Shown one piece after another: positions 10,917 through 22,552 of a stretch of DNA of 64,000 bases. This stretch comes from Pratylenchus scribneri (Eukaryota; Nematoda; Chromadorea; Rhabditida; Pratylenchidae). The position numbers were made by a program, and so were the translations under genes. Numbering within the stretch: the stretch's first letter is position 1; the number at the start of each line of letters is the position of its first letter. The stretch is taken from assembly GCA_030063045.1 (NCBI GenBank), contig JAQSEB010000151.1, positions 1 through 64,000 on the forward strand. Reading direction: 5' to 3'. Under the pieces are notes generated by a model. The model did not search any database. It was given only the letters and a program-made list of their open reading frames with translations, and was not told the origin of the DNA.

Positions 10917-13254
10917 AGGGAGAAATTGGGACATAAAATTAAGGAAGAAATAATTGCAAAATTAGACCCATATTTATTTTTATTTGTAAATTCACTGAGT
11001 TCAGCCCATTTTATCACTTCCTTCTCTCTTTTTTGTCAACATAATTGAGTTCAATATTTATTTTTCTCTTCATGCCAATTTTTGCTTTCTGTCCCAACAA
11101 TCATGGCCATACTTTATTTTATCAATTTTTTTTAATAAAAGCCAATTCTATCCTATACATTGGAATTAAATTGCTATTAAATTGGAATAAAATCGACAGA
11201 CCCAGAATTCGAATTTTTATTTAAATTTTAATATGAACAAATTGAAATATATTAGAAAAATTTTAGGATAAATTTATTGCCATCCGGAGTATGGCCAGGA
11301 ATGACAAAAATAAAAGGAACTTGCCCTGTAATTTAAGATGGAAAATCTATTTTTTTTAATTTTAAAAATCTAGATACTATTTCATAAGATATAGGGCAAG
11401 CTATAATTATTTTATTAAAATTCCTTCATCCTTATTTTTTTTCAGATTTTTGGAAAATAATAGATAATTCATGTATGCAAAGAGTATTTTCCAACAGTAT
11501 TTTTTGGAAAAATTTTTAAAAACCTTGATTCGTTCTTAAGATACAGGACAAGCTATAATTATTTTATCATATTTTCCTCATATTGATTTTTTCAAAAAAA
11601 ATACTTTTCGCCTCCCTAAATGAATTAATTATTGTAACTCATAAATTTGTCAAAAATAGAGATGTCCGAATTTAAATAAAAGTCCTTGACCTATAATTTA
11701 TGATTGAGAATCTAATTCTTTAGGAATAATTCAAAAATATTGCCATCATTGATGAAAAACCTCAAAAATACTTTTCAAGAGAAATTTCTATTATTTCCAT
11801 TAATTTAAATTTATTTAGCTATCGAGCTCCGTAGAAAAAAAAGTGAATATATGCTTTTCATTTTACTAAGTACTTTAGCGTTAATCTTGCATGATTTCTT
11901 TGCTTACCATAATTTACTTCTCAAAACTACGGTAAATGTCATACCATATACCAAGATCACGTGAATTGAATCAAAAAACTAATTATCCAATCATGATTAT
12001 TATAATTTGTCACAAAATTAAATGGATTTAAAATACTTCCTCCATATCTGAACTTTTATACAAATGATAATTTTCAATGAGGAAATAAAAATTAAAATAA
12101 TTTTATTATTCAATTAAACCAGTCGGAAAAGCCACGGATCCCCCGGATGTAAAATGTTATGATTTTTAATGCCTAAATAACATTGATAAATTCATATTTA
12201 ATAGCTGTACAAATATATTCAATTAAATAATAACATTTCATCGATGAAAATGAAAAAACAAAATCGAAAAATGATTTATTTGATTAGCCTACTTTTAATA
12301 GATTTATTTTCTCTAATCAAAAAATATTGGGTCCTATTCCAACTATGCAAATATTTTCGGCATCGATTCAGTCAAATAATGTCTGAAATTTTATGAACTA
12401 AAAAGGCGAAATGTCCAATAAATAAATAAAAATAAATTCCTCATTGGCATCGGAATAATGAGTTTTAAAATATAAAAGTACAAAAATCTATTGGAGCAAT
12501 TTGTCATTCCTTGGTTCATCCACAAACATATTCATTCATATTTTTCACAAAAGAGCATTATTAAAAGAATTAAAATTGAGTAAGATTTATTAGATAGTAT
12601 TTTTAAATGGACAAAGTAAAAAAAACTCTTGAAAATTATAATAACATTCTAATGCTATTAGGATAATATTTTTTTGTTTAATTATTTTAGCATTTTTTTG
12701 GGGAAAATTTCAATATAAAAATTCAATATTTCAATGTATTTAATAGACAGTTGAGACTTGAGACCTATTTTTTGATGGAAAATATTTTTGGCGCTAAAAT
12801 TTTGCCATTAAAATTGTGTTGGACTTTTAATAAATCAGAAGTGGTTTAACACTCACAAATCTTATACCAATTTGTAGATCTAGACGCATCGAATTTCTAA
12901 TGGTATATATTATATAATTTATCATTATTTGGCCCAAAATTAAAAAGTTTTAAACCAAAAAGTGGAAAAATGATTTAAACAGTTTAACTGTTTAATTTTA
13001 GGCCAAACCTTGACAAAATATATACCATTCGATGCGTCTTGATGAGATCTACAAATTTCTATAAGGCTTGTGAGGTTTAAAACCGGTTTCTCATCTATTT
13101 TAAGTCGAAAACTGTTTTAGTGCCAAAAAATATTTTTAGTGAAAAAAATATTTTTAATGTCAAAAATAGTAACCTTTTTTGATTTTTGAGACCCAAAAAT
13201 TCGAAATATAATCATAAAAGTCTTAATAGAATTTTTAATTATTTTCAATTAAAT
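10917..13254. other. Gene-free AT-rich stretch with degenerate repeats
   Basis: No supported gene. Bases ~11383-11450 and ~11534-11600 are diverged direct repeats (both hold CAAGCTATAATTATTTTAT). Bases ~12780-13095 are a foldback element of the family with the CATTCGATGCGTCTTGATGA motif. The rest shows only AT-rich unique sequence. Confidence 0.45.
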
Positions 13255-13850
13255 TAATGTTTATTTAGCTGTCAAAGAGTCTCGTCAATGAATAAAGTCC
13301 AAATCCATTTTGAAACTTTGTTATTTTTGTTTCCCGATTTTTGCCATAATTTTTCACTTTCGTTGGTTCATCCCAACGTGAAAATCACAAATATTTTGAT
13401 TAAAGGAATAAGGAATTAAAAATTCAATGGAATTTTAACGATCCCTTTTCCGAATATTTGAGCAACTGTTTGTCTATTGCCGTATTTGAGCCAAATTCAA
13501 AATAAATTCGCAGATTATTTAAAGCAATGAAAAATGATTCGCTTCATTCACTTTTCCTCTGAATTAAAAATTTCATGTTTAATAAATAAATTACCAAAAT
13601 ATTATCATTTTCAATTTTCATCTTTATAAATTTAGAGAAATTATTAATTTACAAAACAAAATCATTTATTTAAATCATAAATTTTTGTATTCTTCAGCAG
13701 AATGTATTTTAGATATTTGCATTCATAAATTTGATCGATATTTATCTATTTTTTATGAATTTTGGATTAATAATTCCATTTATATTCCTTTTGCAAATAA
13801 TTCATAGTTTTTCTGCTGAATAAAAGTGTTGATTTTTTTCTTATATGTTA
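13255..13850 (+). pseudogene. Ghost copy of the papain-like gene: promoter and 3' end without coding sequence
   Basis: Bases 13255-13580 match the region immediately upstream of the papain-like genes (13860-14226 and 24600-25113), sharing TTTATTTAGCTGTCAA, a GATTTT-TGCC-ATTTTTCACTTT stretch and the final block with GAATTAAAAATTT. The sequence then goes directly to a 3'-end-like stretch (13690-13850) with ATTTTAGATATTTG and a terminal GAATAAAAGTGTTGA. This corresponds to the 3' ends of the downstream genes (ATTTTAGATATTTG is replaced by TTTTAGATATTTG near 24174, and CAATAAAAGTGTTGA occurs near 24300). No coding exon remains. The simplest reading is a third tandem copy that lost its body by deletion. 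Confidence 0.55.
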
Positions 13851-13859
13851 ATTTTTGTG

Positions 13860-14226
13860 TCTATTTATTTAGTTGCTAAAGGGTCTCATAATCATAATTG
13901 AAAAAAGTCCACACCTTTTTTGAAATTTGGATATATTTTTTTGTTTGCCTATTTTAGCCAAAATTTTTCACTTTAATTGGTTCGTCTCACCGGAAACGGA
14001 AATATCAAAAATATTTTGGTTTAAAGAATTAAAAATTCCACACTGAATTTTGACGACTTTTTGCCGAATGTTTGAGCAATTGTTGTCTATTTCCATTTTT
14101 AATTTAAATTAATCCTAAATAAATGCACTTATTATTTAAATTAGTGAAAAATGAGTCCTTTTATTCATTTTTGTTCTGAATTAAAAATTTTCAATTTTTT
14201 AACCAAACCTTCTTTAAAGTATTCAA
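13860..14226 (+). promoter_or_regulatory. Conserved 5' flank of papain-like copy 1
   Basis: Shares ordered blocks with the 5' flank of the intact copy (24600-25113): GTTTGCC/GGATTTT blocks, a TTTTTGTCGAATGTTTGA-like block, AAATAAATTCGC and a final AGTATTCAAATGAAGCT across the start codon. Conservation in otherwise fast-changing AT-rich DNA suggests promoter or 5' UTR function, or simply recent duplication. No TATA box was assigned. Confidence 0.5.
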
Positions 14227-14809
14227 ATGAAGCTAACTATAATTCTTGCAATTTGTCTATTTCAATGTGCCATCTTGCTTTTCCATTGCCCAACGGATGT
14301 GGATGCGGGAGGACCGAAAGCAAAAAAAGCACCAAAGCCTCAGCTAACAGCCAAAGAAATTAAAGAAAGAAAAGATGCAAAGAAGCCATCAAATTAATGC
14401 AGCGAAATCAAAAAGTAAAACAGAATTAAAACAAAAGAGAACACAGAGAAAAGGAGACAAGAAAGCCAAGAATGCGAAAAAACTTGCAGAACAATGCGTG
14501 GTAAATTACTTTAAAAGGAATGGATCTAATAAAAAAAATTTAATTTATTTTCAGATGGGCTTTCATGAAGGATGGAACAAGTGGAAAGAGGCGAAGAAAA
14601 ATGTGAATGAAGTAAAAGGCCAAAAAAAGAGTGAAGCACGAAAAGCATTAAAGAGTAATCAACAACATTTGCAAATGGGAAATGCCCGAAGTTGTCGTTG
14701 GGATCTGAAGCCGTATTTCAACAATCAGCCAGCGCCCCAACAACCATGTGAGTTTTATTTTTTCTATTAGTAAAAATAGATAATTTAATTAATGTGTGTT
14801 GAAAGAGAA

Positions 14810-15405
14810 TTATATGAAAAAGGATACATACTACTTCGGTTGAGGGAGGCCCTCTTTTTTTACAAAAAATTTTATCTTTATTTTCCGCTAAAAACACCTT
14901 TATATAGGTTTTCAGGTAGAAGAATCTGAATATAGCATTCATAAAGCTGAACCGTTTTTGTAAACTGGTTTCGAGAAAATTGAACTTTGCTTTTTTTAGG
15001 TCATATTACATATATATCATTCGACGCGTTCTGATAAGCTGATCGCATATCTGCCTTTATTTTGGCATAAAACCTAAAAGTAAAAATGTTATGGCCATTT
15101 AAGAAACGCAAGTCACTTAATCCTAAACGTAATTTAAAATGGCCATAACATTTTTTATTTTTAAGTTATATGCCAAAATAAAGGCAGATATACGATCAGC
15201 TCATCAAGACGTGTCGAATTATAAATGTATAATATAACCCAAAATAGTAAAGTTCAATTTTTTCGGAACCGGTTTACAAAAACGGTTCAGCTTTATGAAT
15301 GCTATATTCGGATTCTTCTACATCGAAAACCTATATAAAAGCGTTTTTAGTGGAAAATAAAGATAAAATTTTTTGTAAAAAGGGTGCGCCCAACCGAAGT
15401 ATTAA
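14810..15405. repeat. Large foldback element in intron 2 of papain-like copy 1
   Basis: Two arms of roughly 280 bp run in opposite orientation around a centre near 15115. Matching landmarks include CTTCGGTTG / CAACCGAAG, GGCCATAACATTTTT and its reverse, and GGCAGATAT with GATCAGCT. There is no coding potential. Confidence 0.85.
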
Positions 15406-15790
15406 CGAAAAAATCATGTATTACCAATTTGAAAAATCCAATGAAATTTGTCTCAAAATGTTTCTTATATGATAAAAAATAAAAAATAATTTTTAAATTT
15501 TTAATCATATATATTTATAATTTTTTTGCCACAGTTGCACACGTTTGTCAGGGAATAATTTCGGCAATGGCAGTTGAAGCTATGTATGCAATTAGGAATA
15601 AGCCGGCGCATCCATATGATATCAGTGTGCAAGCAATTCTCGATTGTTATACACCTGAAACATGCTTCTATGAAGAGGGGCAGGAAATGAGGGGCTGTGC
15701 GCCAAGATATGTGTTAGAGTAAGTTATATTAATATGTATAAATTATTTTTCTATGCAAAAATTTTAAAACAAGATAATATTAATTCTATT

Positions 15791-16138
15791 GCGACACTTG
15801 CGGACCAAATGGTCTGGCTCCGATGGTGGTAAAGCTATTGTGGCATTGTTTATAGCATTTTATTGGGCATAAAATTAGGTATAAAATGACATCAAAAGCA
15901 TTGGCCATTGTTAAATATTCACCGAGTTATGGCCAAAAAAACAGCCAAAAACACAATTTTAATTAAACCAACGGTTTTTTGGCCATAACTCGGTGAATTC
16001 TCAACATTGGCCATTGCTTTAAATGTCATTTTGTAACTAATTTAATGCCTAATAAAATGTTAAACAATGCCATAGCAGCTTTCCCAACAGCGGCACCAGA
16101 CCGTTTGGTTTGTAAGTGTCGGTTCCGCAAGTATCGGC
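15791..16138. repeat. Foldback element, ACTTGCGGA-tipped family, member 1
   Basis: Tips are GCGACACTTGCGGA and TCCGCAAGTATCGG. The arms share CACCGAGTTATGGCCAAAAA and its reverse complement about the centre near 15955. Members at 16680-17025 and 29385-29700 share the GGCATAAAATTAG-like and ATGATATCAAA-like arm sequences. It lies in intron 3. Confidence 0.85.
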
Positions 16139-16679
16139 CAACCATTCAGGCAAAATTATTGAATTTGTTATGTCAAAAAAATTAGCAATTTTTTGTCAGC
16201 AAAAAAAAATTTAAAGGGCATTTTCAATTATTGCCATATGTATCCGAAAATGGCTATTCTCTTTGTGGGGTAGGATGCCTGAATTTTTTATTACTAACTA
16301 AGATAAAAATTTGCTAAACTTTAAAGATCTGACACAATATTCTACCGGTTTTTCAAAAAATCAATCAATATTTAATACTGATTTCGATTCACCAAATGGC
16401 ACTGTAAATTTACAAATAGAAATAGTTTCAAATCTAGAAAATAATTTACGAATTATTGTTTTTACTCTCATACATTTTAAATAACAAATTTTAGCAAAAT
16501 GCTGAATGCTTTTCATGATCCTGCAACCGTTGGCGATAAAGCTATGGGCATCTTTTTGAATGCAAAAGATTATAGACGACAATTCAATCCCGCAATTCGC
16601 AGACAAGAACACTGTTTAAAGATGGTGGTAAGATAGATAAGTTGAAAATAAATACATTTTAAAGGCAAGCCGCCTTTTG

Positions 16680-17025
16680 CGAATCTGCCACTTGCGGACG
16701 AAACAGGTTGGTGCCGCTGGCGATAAGCTAATGGGGCATTCTTCATGGCATTTTATTAAGCACAAAATTAGCTACAAAATGATATCAAATGGATTGACCA
16801 ATGTTGAGTATTCACCGAGTTATGGCCAAAAAACCTTTGGGTTATTAATATTGTTTTTTTGGGCCGTTTTTTGGCCATAACTCGGTGAATACTTAATATT
16901 TGTCAAAGTTTATGATATCATTTTGTAGCTAATTTTATGATTAATAAAATCTCATAAACAATGCCACATCAACTTTACCGCCAGCGGCATCAAACTGTTT
17001 CTTCCGCAAACGGGTCCGCAAAAGG
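16680..17025. repeat. Foldback element, ACTTGCGGA-tipped family, member 2
   Basis: Same family as 15791-16138. The left tip holds CCACTTGCGGACGAAA and the right CTTCCGCAAACGGGTCCGCA. The arms contain ATTCACCGAGTTATGGCCAA and its reverse complement GGCCATAACTCGGTGAAT. It sits in intron 4 of papain-like copy 1. Confidence 0.85.
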
Positions 17026-17129
17026 GTAATACACATTTTAGATGTTTAAAAAGGAAAATTTAAATTTCCAAAAAAATTGGCATAAAAATAGACACACTGT
17101 ATATGTCACGACCAATTTGGGGGAATTGG

Positions 17130-17400
17130 CCCATTTGGAGGATCTCTGCCTCTAGACATCCTACAGGCTCGAGAGTTGGCTCATTCGACTCGGCATGGTC
17201 GATTTACCGTATGAAATTTCGATTTCAGACAGGATAGGGTAGGGTATGTTAGGGCTAGGGCTTAGGTAAATTAGGGCCCCAGAGGGGGGATAGGAATCTA
17301 GCGTAAGGTGTTCATACCGGTCTGAAATTGAAATTTCATATAGTAAATCGACCATGGCGAGTCGAATGAACCTACTCTCCAGCCTGTACGATGCCTAGAA
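17130..17400. repeat. Foldback element with ATTCGACTCGGCATGGTCGA arms
   Basis: Left arm GGCTCATTCGACTCGGCATG with GTCGATTTACCGTATGAAAT; right arm is the reverse complement of both. The centre has AGGGTTAGGG-like G-rich sequence. Relatives lie at 25490-25790, in the ADH intron near 36530-36780 and at 38150-38400. Confidence 0.75.
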
Positions 17401-17437
17401 GCAGAGATTTCCCAAACAAGCCAGCCTGAAAAATCGG

Positions 17438-17550
17438 CCATTCCGGGGAATGGCCGGTTTTTGAGCTGACCATTCCGGGGAATGGCCGGTTTTTGAGCTG
17501 ACCATTCCGGGGAATGGCCGGTTTTTGAGCTGACCATTCCCGGGAATGGC
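17438..17550. repeat. 32-bp tandem repeat, 3.5 copies
   Basis: Units begin at 17438, 17470, 17502 and 17534 (period 32). Each begins with the palindrome CCATTCCGGGGAATGG followed by CCGGTTTTTGAGCTGA. The last copy has one change (CCCGGG). It immediately precedes exon 5 of papain-like copy 1. Confidence 0.95.
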
Positions 17551-17814
17551 CAAATTCCCCAAATCGACCTCAACATATACATTCTTAAATACTATTTCAG
17601 AACAAGGAAAAATGGGCTAGAGGCTACTTCACTTATAAAATGTGGCTTTCAAAAGAACGTTTGTTGCGCAATGCAAAAATAGCTGATGAAGAGGACAAGA
17701 AACATGATGATGAGGATAAAAAGCAGGATGATAAGAAGGAGAAGTCTAAGAAAGAACTAAGAATGGAAAAGCAAAAAAAAGTACAAGGTACATAAGTGTG
17801 GGATTGGCGGGTGT

Positions 17815-18570
17815 ATGCCCCCAACTTGGCATTGGCACCGTTTAAAATAAACTCATCAAATGATTGAACCGATATTACTATCAAATTAAAGAACAGACTT
17901 ACTTTTGGTATCCAATGTTATTAATTTTATTCAAATTGGGTTCAGAATTATTTAAACTATATTAGAAAAGGCATTAAAAATTTCGCGAATCCATTTTAAA
18001 AACCATTTCAATTGGTCTTATGAATATAATTCTATCATTTTTAAACCAGTTTAAAAGAACATGAAACATTGGATAGTCAAGTATGTACTCTTTAATTTGA
18101 TATCATATTAATCCAAATTCGTTCAGATCTGGATGAGTTATTATATAAACGGCGACGCCTATGGGAACAGCCAAATTTGTCGCAGACCCAACTTGTCGCC
18201 GTTTAAAACAGCTCACCAAGGCCTAATAAACCAATTTCAATGTTTTTGGTATCAATTTAAAGAGCGAACTCTTGGCTATCGGATGATATTAGTATCATTT
18301 GAAATATTTAAGAAATGGTTAAGTTATGCCCAAAAACCCTTTAAAACGAATTTTACTTGGAATTTTCTTGATTTCCACCATTAGTTTTTTGGGCATAACT
18401 CTATTTCTTAAGTATTTCAAATGATATTAATATCATTCGCTAGTCAAGAGTTTGCTTTTTAATTTGATACCAATAACATTAAATTTACAATTGGTTTAGG
18501 TCTTGGCCAGTTATTTGAAACTGCAACAAGTTGGGGCGTAGCCGTCGACAATTGAAGGCCATTTCCTGAG
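17815..18570. repeat. Foldback element(s) with AACTTG(G/T)C tips
   Basis: At 18150-18570 the arms CCCAACTTGTCGCC...AAGTTGGGGCGTAGCC and AAGTTATGCCCAAAAA / TTTTTTGGGCATAACT pair around ~18370. The shorter stretch 17815-18110 starts CCCCCAACTTGGCATTGG and shares the arm sequence. A related foldback lies at 27265-27640, and a fragment in ADH intron 2 (~35850). Confidence 0.7.
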
Positions 18571-19640
18571 GCGGTGATTGAGCCTAAAATATTAGTTATT
18601 ATTTTTGCAGATGGTGCAAAAGTGATGAATTCTGCACTTAATAAAGACTTCGAAGTTTATGACAAAACAAAAACACCCAGCATTCCGGTCATGATGGATC
18701 TTCTCAAAAAAGGCCCTTTCATTGCGAGTATGATTTTAAAAAGCATTTTATTTAATATTAATGTTTTTTAAAATTTAATAAAAAATAAATAGTGAAATTT
18801 TTGGCAAATTTACTTTATACAAATTAATTAATTTAATATTATTTATTAATAAAATAAAATATTTTTAATTTTTACTTTTTAAAATTAAATTAATTTAATG
18901 TCAAATTCCTCTAATCTCAGAAAAAATTTTTAAATTTATTATTGAATGCAAATTTTTGTTATTTGCAGACTTAAAAGCAAGCATTAGATTGGGAGCATAT
19001 AAATTGGACAATGAGAATGAAATCAATGATTTGTCAAAGGCATTGGACCTGGATGCGCATCCGAATGAACAGATGCGCAAAATGACCCATTCATTCTTGG
19101 TGATTGGTTACGTGAAGCCGCAGAAATCTTCTGAAATCTACTTTTTAGGTATTTTTTGTAATATTCAACATATGAGAATCGACTAGAAGAATTAGTCGAA
19201 TAACCAATAAAATTGGTTTTATTCTAATTCTAAATAAGAAATATTACATATATGAATTAATTTTATTGTATTAGCCACAGTTTTGATTGTCTAGTTGGGA
19301 TGAATCAGGATGGCATAATCATCCGAAATCCCTCATTTATTATTTAATCTAAGACTAAAAGATTAAAATAAATTTTTCAAAACCTTTTTTTAAACCAATT
19401 GAGTTGTCAGAATTCAAAATCAATGCCATAGATCTGATGCATAGAAAAGGAGTCCGCTAAAATGGCTATCAATTTTTGGCACTATATAGAATAAGGACTT
19501 TTCCACTTTTCTAATAAGGACGGGGGTCAATTTGTAAGGACTTATAATATAAGGACGAGCCCCATCCCTGTCCTAATAAGCACATTGCTTTTATATCCTT
19601 TTATAGGCGTATTTTTGGCTCTTTTCTAGTTCCTGCATCC

Positions 19641-20157
19641 TGTCGGTAGATGGGTCTTTGGGGAATGAATGAGGAAGGAAGGCAATTCCTAGACTCGTTT
19701 TTCCCCTTCTTTTCCAACAAGAAAAAGCGAATTAATAAATTTATCACGAATAAAAATATTTAGCGAATCAAAATAAATGGAAAAGGGATCGCAAGCTAAC
19801 AGTGGAGTAAGGAAGGGAATAGTCAAAGTGAAGGTGGGAATCAAGTGAAGTTGGGAGTCAAGTGAAGTGAGGAATTAGGCAAAATTCCTCGGTTTATATA
19901 GGGCCAGAAATGGGGCGTATTTTGGACAAAAACATTCCAAAAATGGGCGTGTTGTTTGTGTCAATAAGCTTATTTGGAAAAAACATTCCAGAAAGAACAA
20001 TGATTGATCACAAAAACACAAATAGAATGGAAAATATATGAGTCATCAATTGGGTCGAGAAATGAGGAAAATAAATTCCAATCCAAGAAGGGAAGAAAAA
20101 ATGAGGGAAACAAATTCTAAGTCCGGGAAAGGAAAATAAAGATCGTTTTCCACGACA
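19641..20157 (-). repeat. LTR (3' LTR of the minus-strand element)
   Basis: 517 bp, TGTCG...CGACA. Appears base-for-base the same as 22553-23069. Confidence 0.95.
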
Positions 20158-20657
20158 GTCCCGGGCCAAAAGAAAAAATAGACAATGTTAAATTTGTTCT
20201 CTTCATCGTCCCTCTTTCTCATATTCATCCATTAGGCCCAATTATGTTCATTCCATTCGGCATAGTTGTGTTAATTTCATTCTGCCATTTTTGTTCAAGT
20301 AGAATTCCATCATTTTGTGGCCCCAATGTCCATTCATTTTCATTCTGCGTTCATTCATTTTTCGGCCCAATGTGCATCAGATTGAATACTTTTCATTAAA
20401 CATTTCGTTTCAATTCAATGACAGATTCTTATCACATTGTTAAACATTGAACATTTTCATTTTAAGAACTTTCACGAAAACATTTTTTTTCCTCAGTCAT
20501 ATTCTTGTTACTTTGCTGAACATTGAACCTCATTTACTTATTTAACAATTGTGAAGAACAAAAACTAAAATATGAATCAGAAACTATTCCAAAATTTTTG
20601 GAACAATTTTTTCCAAATCGGGTGGTCTCAACAAAAATATTCAAAAAATAGCGAGCT

Positions 20658-20996
20658 TCATCGCTCATCCGGTTCGAGTTCATAAACATTATCAAGGACT
20701 TCTCGTCCTTTTTCAATCCATTCATAAAAATGCTTTCCATCAACAGAATAATTATCATAATTTGCTTGTTCAATTGTTGCTCTTTCATCAGACAATCCTC
20801 CCAAAAATTTCAACCACAACTCATTTTTAGCTTCAAGCGTTTCGAGAATACTTTTCAATTTCTTTCCATGACCAATTACAATGGTTTTTTCTTCTTCACT
20901 AATCTCTTCTTTCATCAAAATCAGTTCTGAAGCTGTAACATGTACTCTCAGCCTCTTCAAGGCTGGAGCTATCATTGACTTGTATGGACCAGACAT
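20658..20996 (-). CDS. Gag-like fragment of the LTR retrotransposon
   Basis: A 112-aa continuous frame on the element's coding strand. The sequence is alpha-helix rich and polar (e.g. SMIAPALKRLRVHVTASELI, ILETLEAKNELWLKFLGGLS) and resembles the N-terminal Gag segment of BEL/Pao-type elements in invertebrates, though that assignment is an impression of style, not a search. There is no zinc knuckle, protease or polymerase motif. It may be a remnant of a longer Gag. It lies near the 3' LTR, so the usual 5' position of gag is filled by repeats, consistent with internal deletion. Confidence 0.6.
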   Translation of the reverse strand: MSGPYKSMIAPALKRLRVHVTASELILMKEEISEEEKTIVIGHGKKLKSILETLEAKNELWLKFLGGLSDERATIEQANYDNYSVDGKHFYEWIEKGREVLDNVYELEPDER

Positions 20997-21520
20997 TTTT
21001 GAACAGTATCAGTTTCAACAAAATTCGAACAATTTTAATTTCAATTAAGTTTCCGATTTTTCACTGGATTCACTTTAATAGAACAATTTTCCAATCTTTA
21101 ATTTCAGTACAATGCTTTTTCAATTAAAACAATTTATTTTTCCTTGATTTCAACAATTGAATCGACAAATTTAATTCCAATTATCAAGAGGAAAATCTTC
21201 CTCAAACAATTTTACAAATTTCTTTTTCAACAACACAATCTTAAAGACGGACAGTTTACTGTTCAATACTTAAATTTCCTTCAATTCGTTTTCTTTAACT
21301 TGATATCAAACAATTTTATTTCCGATGAGGACAAGTTTAAACAAACTTCCTTCAAATTTTTCTTTTGAGTTTTGACAAATCAAATGATTTAACAAATGCT
21401 TTTCGGTGATAAGGAAAGTAACTGTACTTCCTTTCACTTTGTTTCCAATTCAAATAATTACAAATTTCTTTTTGATTATAACTGATGAGGACAAACTTCT
21501 TAGAAAGTTTCCTTCAATTC

Positions 21521-21671
21521 AACTAATGAGGACAATTTCTCACAAAATTTCCTTCAATTCAACTGATGAGGACAATTTCTTACAAAATTTCCTTCAAATA
21601 AACTGGTGAGAACAATTTCTCACAAAATTTCCTTCAAATAAACTGATGAGGACAATTTCTCACAAAATTTC
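21521..21671. repeat. 40-bp tandem repeats inside the retrotransposon
   Basis: Four units starting at 21521, 21561, 21601 and 21641, each AACTGATGAGGACAATTTCT followed by an ACAAAATTTCCTTC stretch with small changes. Looser relatives of the unit extend on both sides (21300-21960). Non-coding. Confidence 0.9.
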
Positions 21672-22339
21672 CTGCAACTTTGTTTTTAACTTGAATTCCA
21701 AATCAAATAATTAAACAAATTCTCTTTTGATCAATGAGGAAAATATTCCTTCAAGTTGGGTTTCCGAAATTTCAAGAAAAAATTTAACTTGAACAAGATT
21801 GAACAACTTCAATCTCCCAACTACAATTTCAATTCAACTTCACTTGACAGTTGATGAACAAAAACAATTTTAACTGGGTTTCAAATTTCCAATTCAATAA
21901 TTTGAGGACAAGTTTCTTTACTAAACTTCCTCGAAGTTGGAAGCTTCAATAATTCAAATTAAACAATATTTAACTTGACCAAGGTTGAACAGTTTCAACC
22001 CCTCCCAACTTGAACGGTTTGACTTCACTTGACAATTTTCCCAAACAATTCAATTTCTCAGCTTTTTTCCAACTTCCGATTCAATTTCAACTCAACTTCG
22101 CTTGATAGTTGAATAATGAAACAATTTTTTTCAACTTAATTTCAATTTCCAACTTTGATATCTGTTCAACTTCACCTGAGAGTTGAACGACAAAAACAAT
22201 TTTTAAAATTGACTTTGATTCCACTTCTCCACAATTCAATTTCCGAACAATTCTTTGCTTTTTCCAAAACAATTTCCGAATAGATCCTGTACTTTTTCCA
22301 ATTCAATCCTTTACTTTTTCCCAAACAATTTCAAGATAG

Positions 22340-22552
22340 ATTCGCGTTCGTAGCGGACCACTTGTCGGTATTCCGCAACCGAATTCAGAACAATTCTTTT
22401 ACTTTTTCCAAAACAAAATCCCAAGAGAGATTCGCAATTGTAGCGGCACCACTTGTCGGTAGTCCGCAACAGAATTTACTTTTTTCCAAAACAATTCTTT
22501 TCCTTTTTCCGAAACAATTCCCAAGACAGATTCGCGATTGAGCGGCACCACT
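22340..22552 (-). repeat. Triplicated primer-binding-site leader of the retrotransposon
   Basis: On the minus strand, ACCGACAAGTGG followed by (T)GCCGCT and then a CGCGAATC/TTGCGAATC stretch occurs three times: next to the 5' LTR, at ~22430-22480 and at ~22340-22390. Each repeat carries the last bases of the LTR plus a primer-binding-site-like sequence. The third has lost one base (GTGGTCCGCT). Confidence 0.8.

Noticed and set aside
10453..10936. Several overlapping Pro/Gly-rich frames on both strands
   Set aside because: They translate the G/C homopolymers of the MITE at 10359-10784. The true exon here (10827-10916) is in another frame, fixed by the paralogue.
17200..17290. TTAGGG-like stretches here and at 9430, 23400, 38000, 41880, 62150 as interstitial telomere
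   Set aside because: The units are irregular (AGGGCTAGGGCTTAGG) and sit in the centres of foldback elements, not in regular arrays, so telomere origin is not supported.
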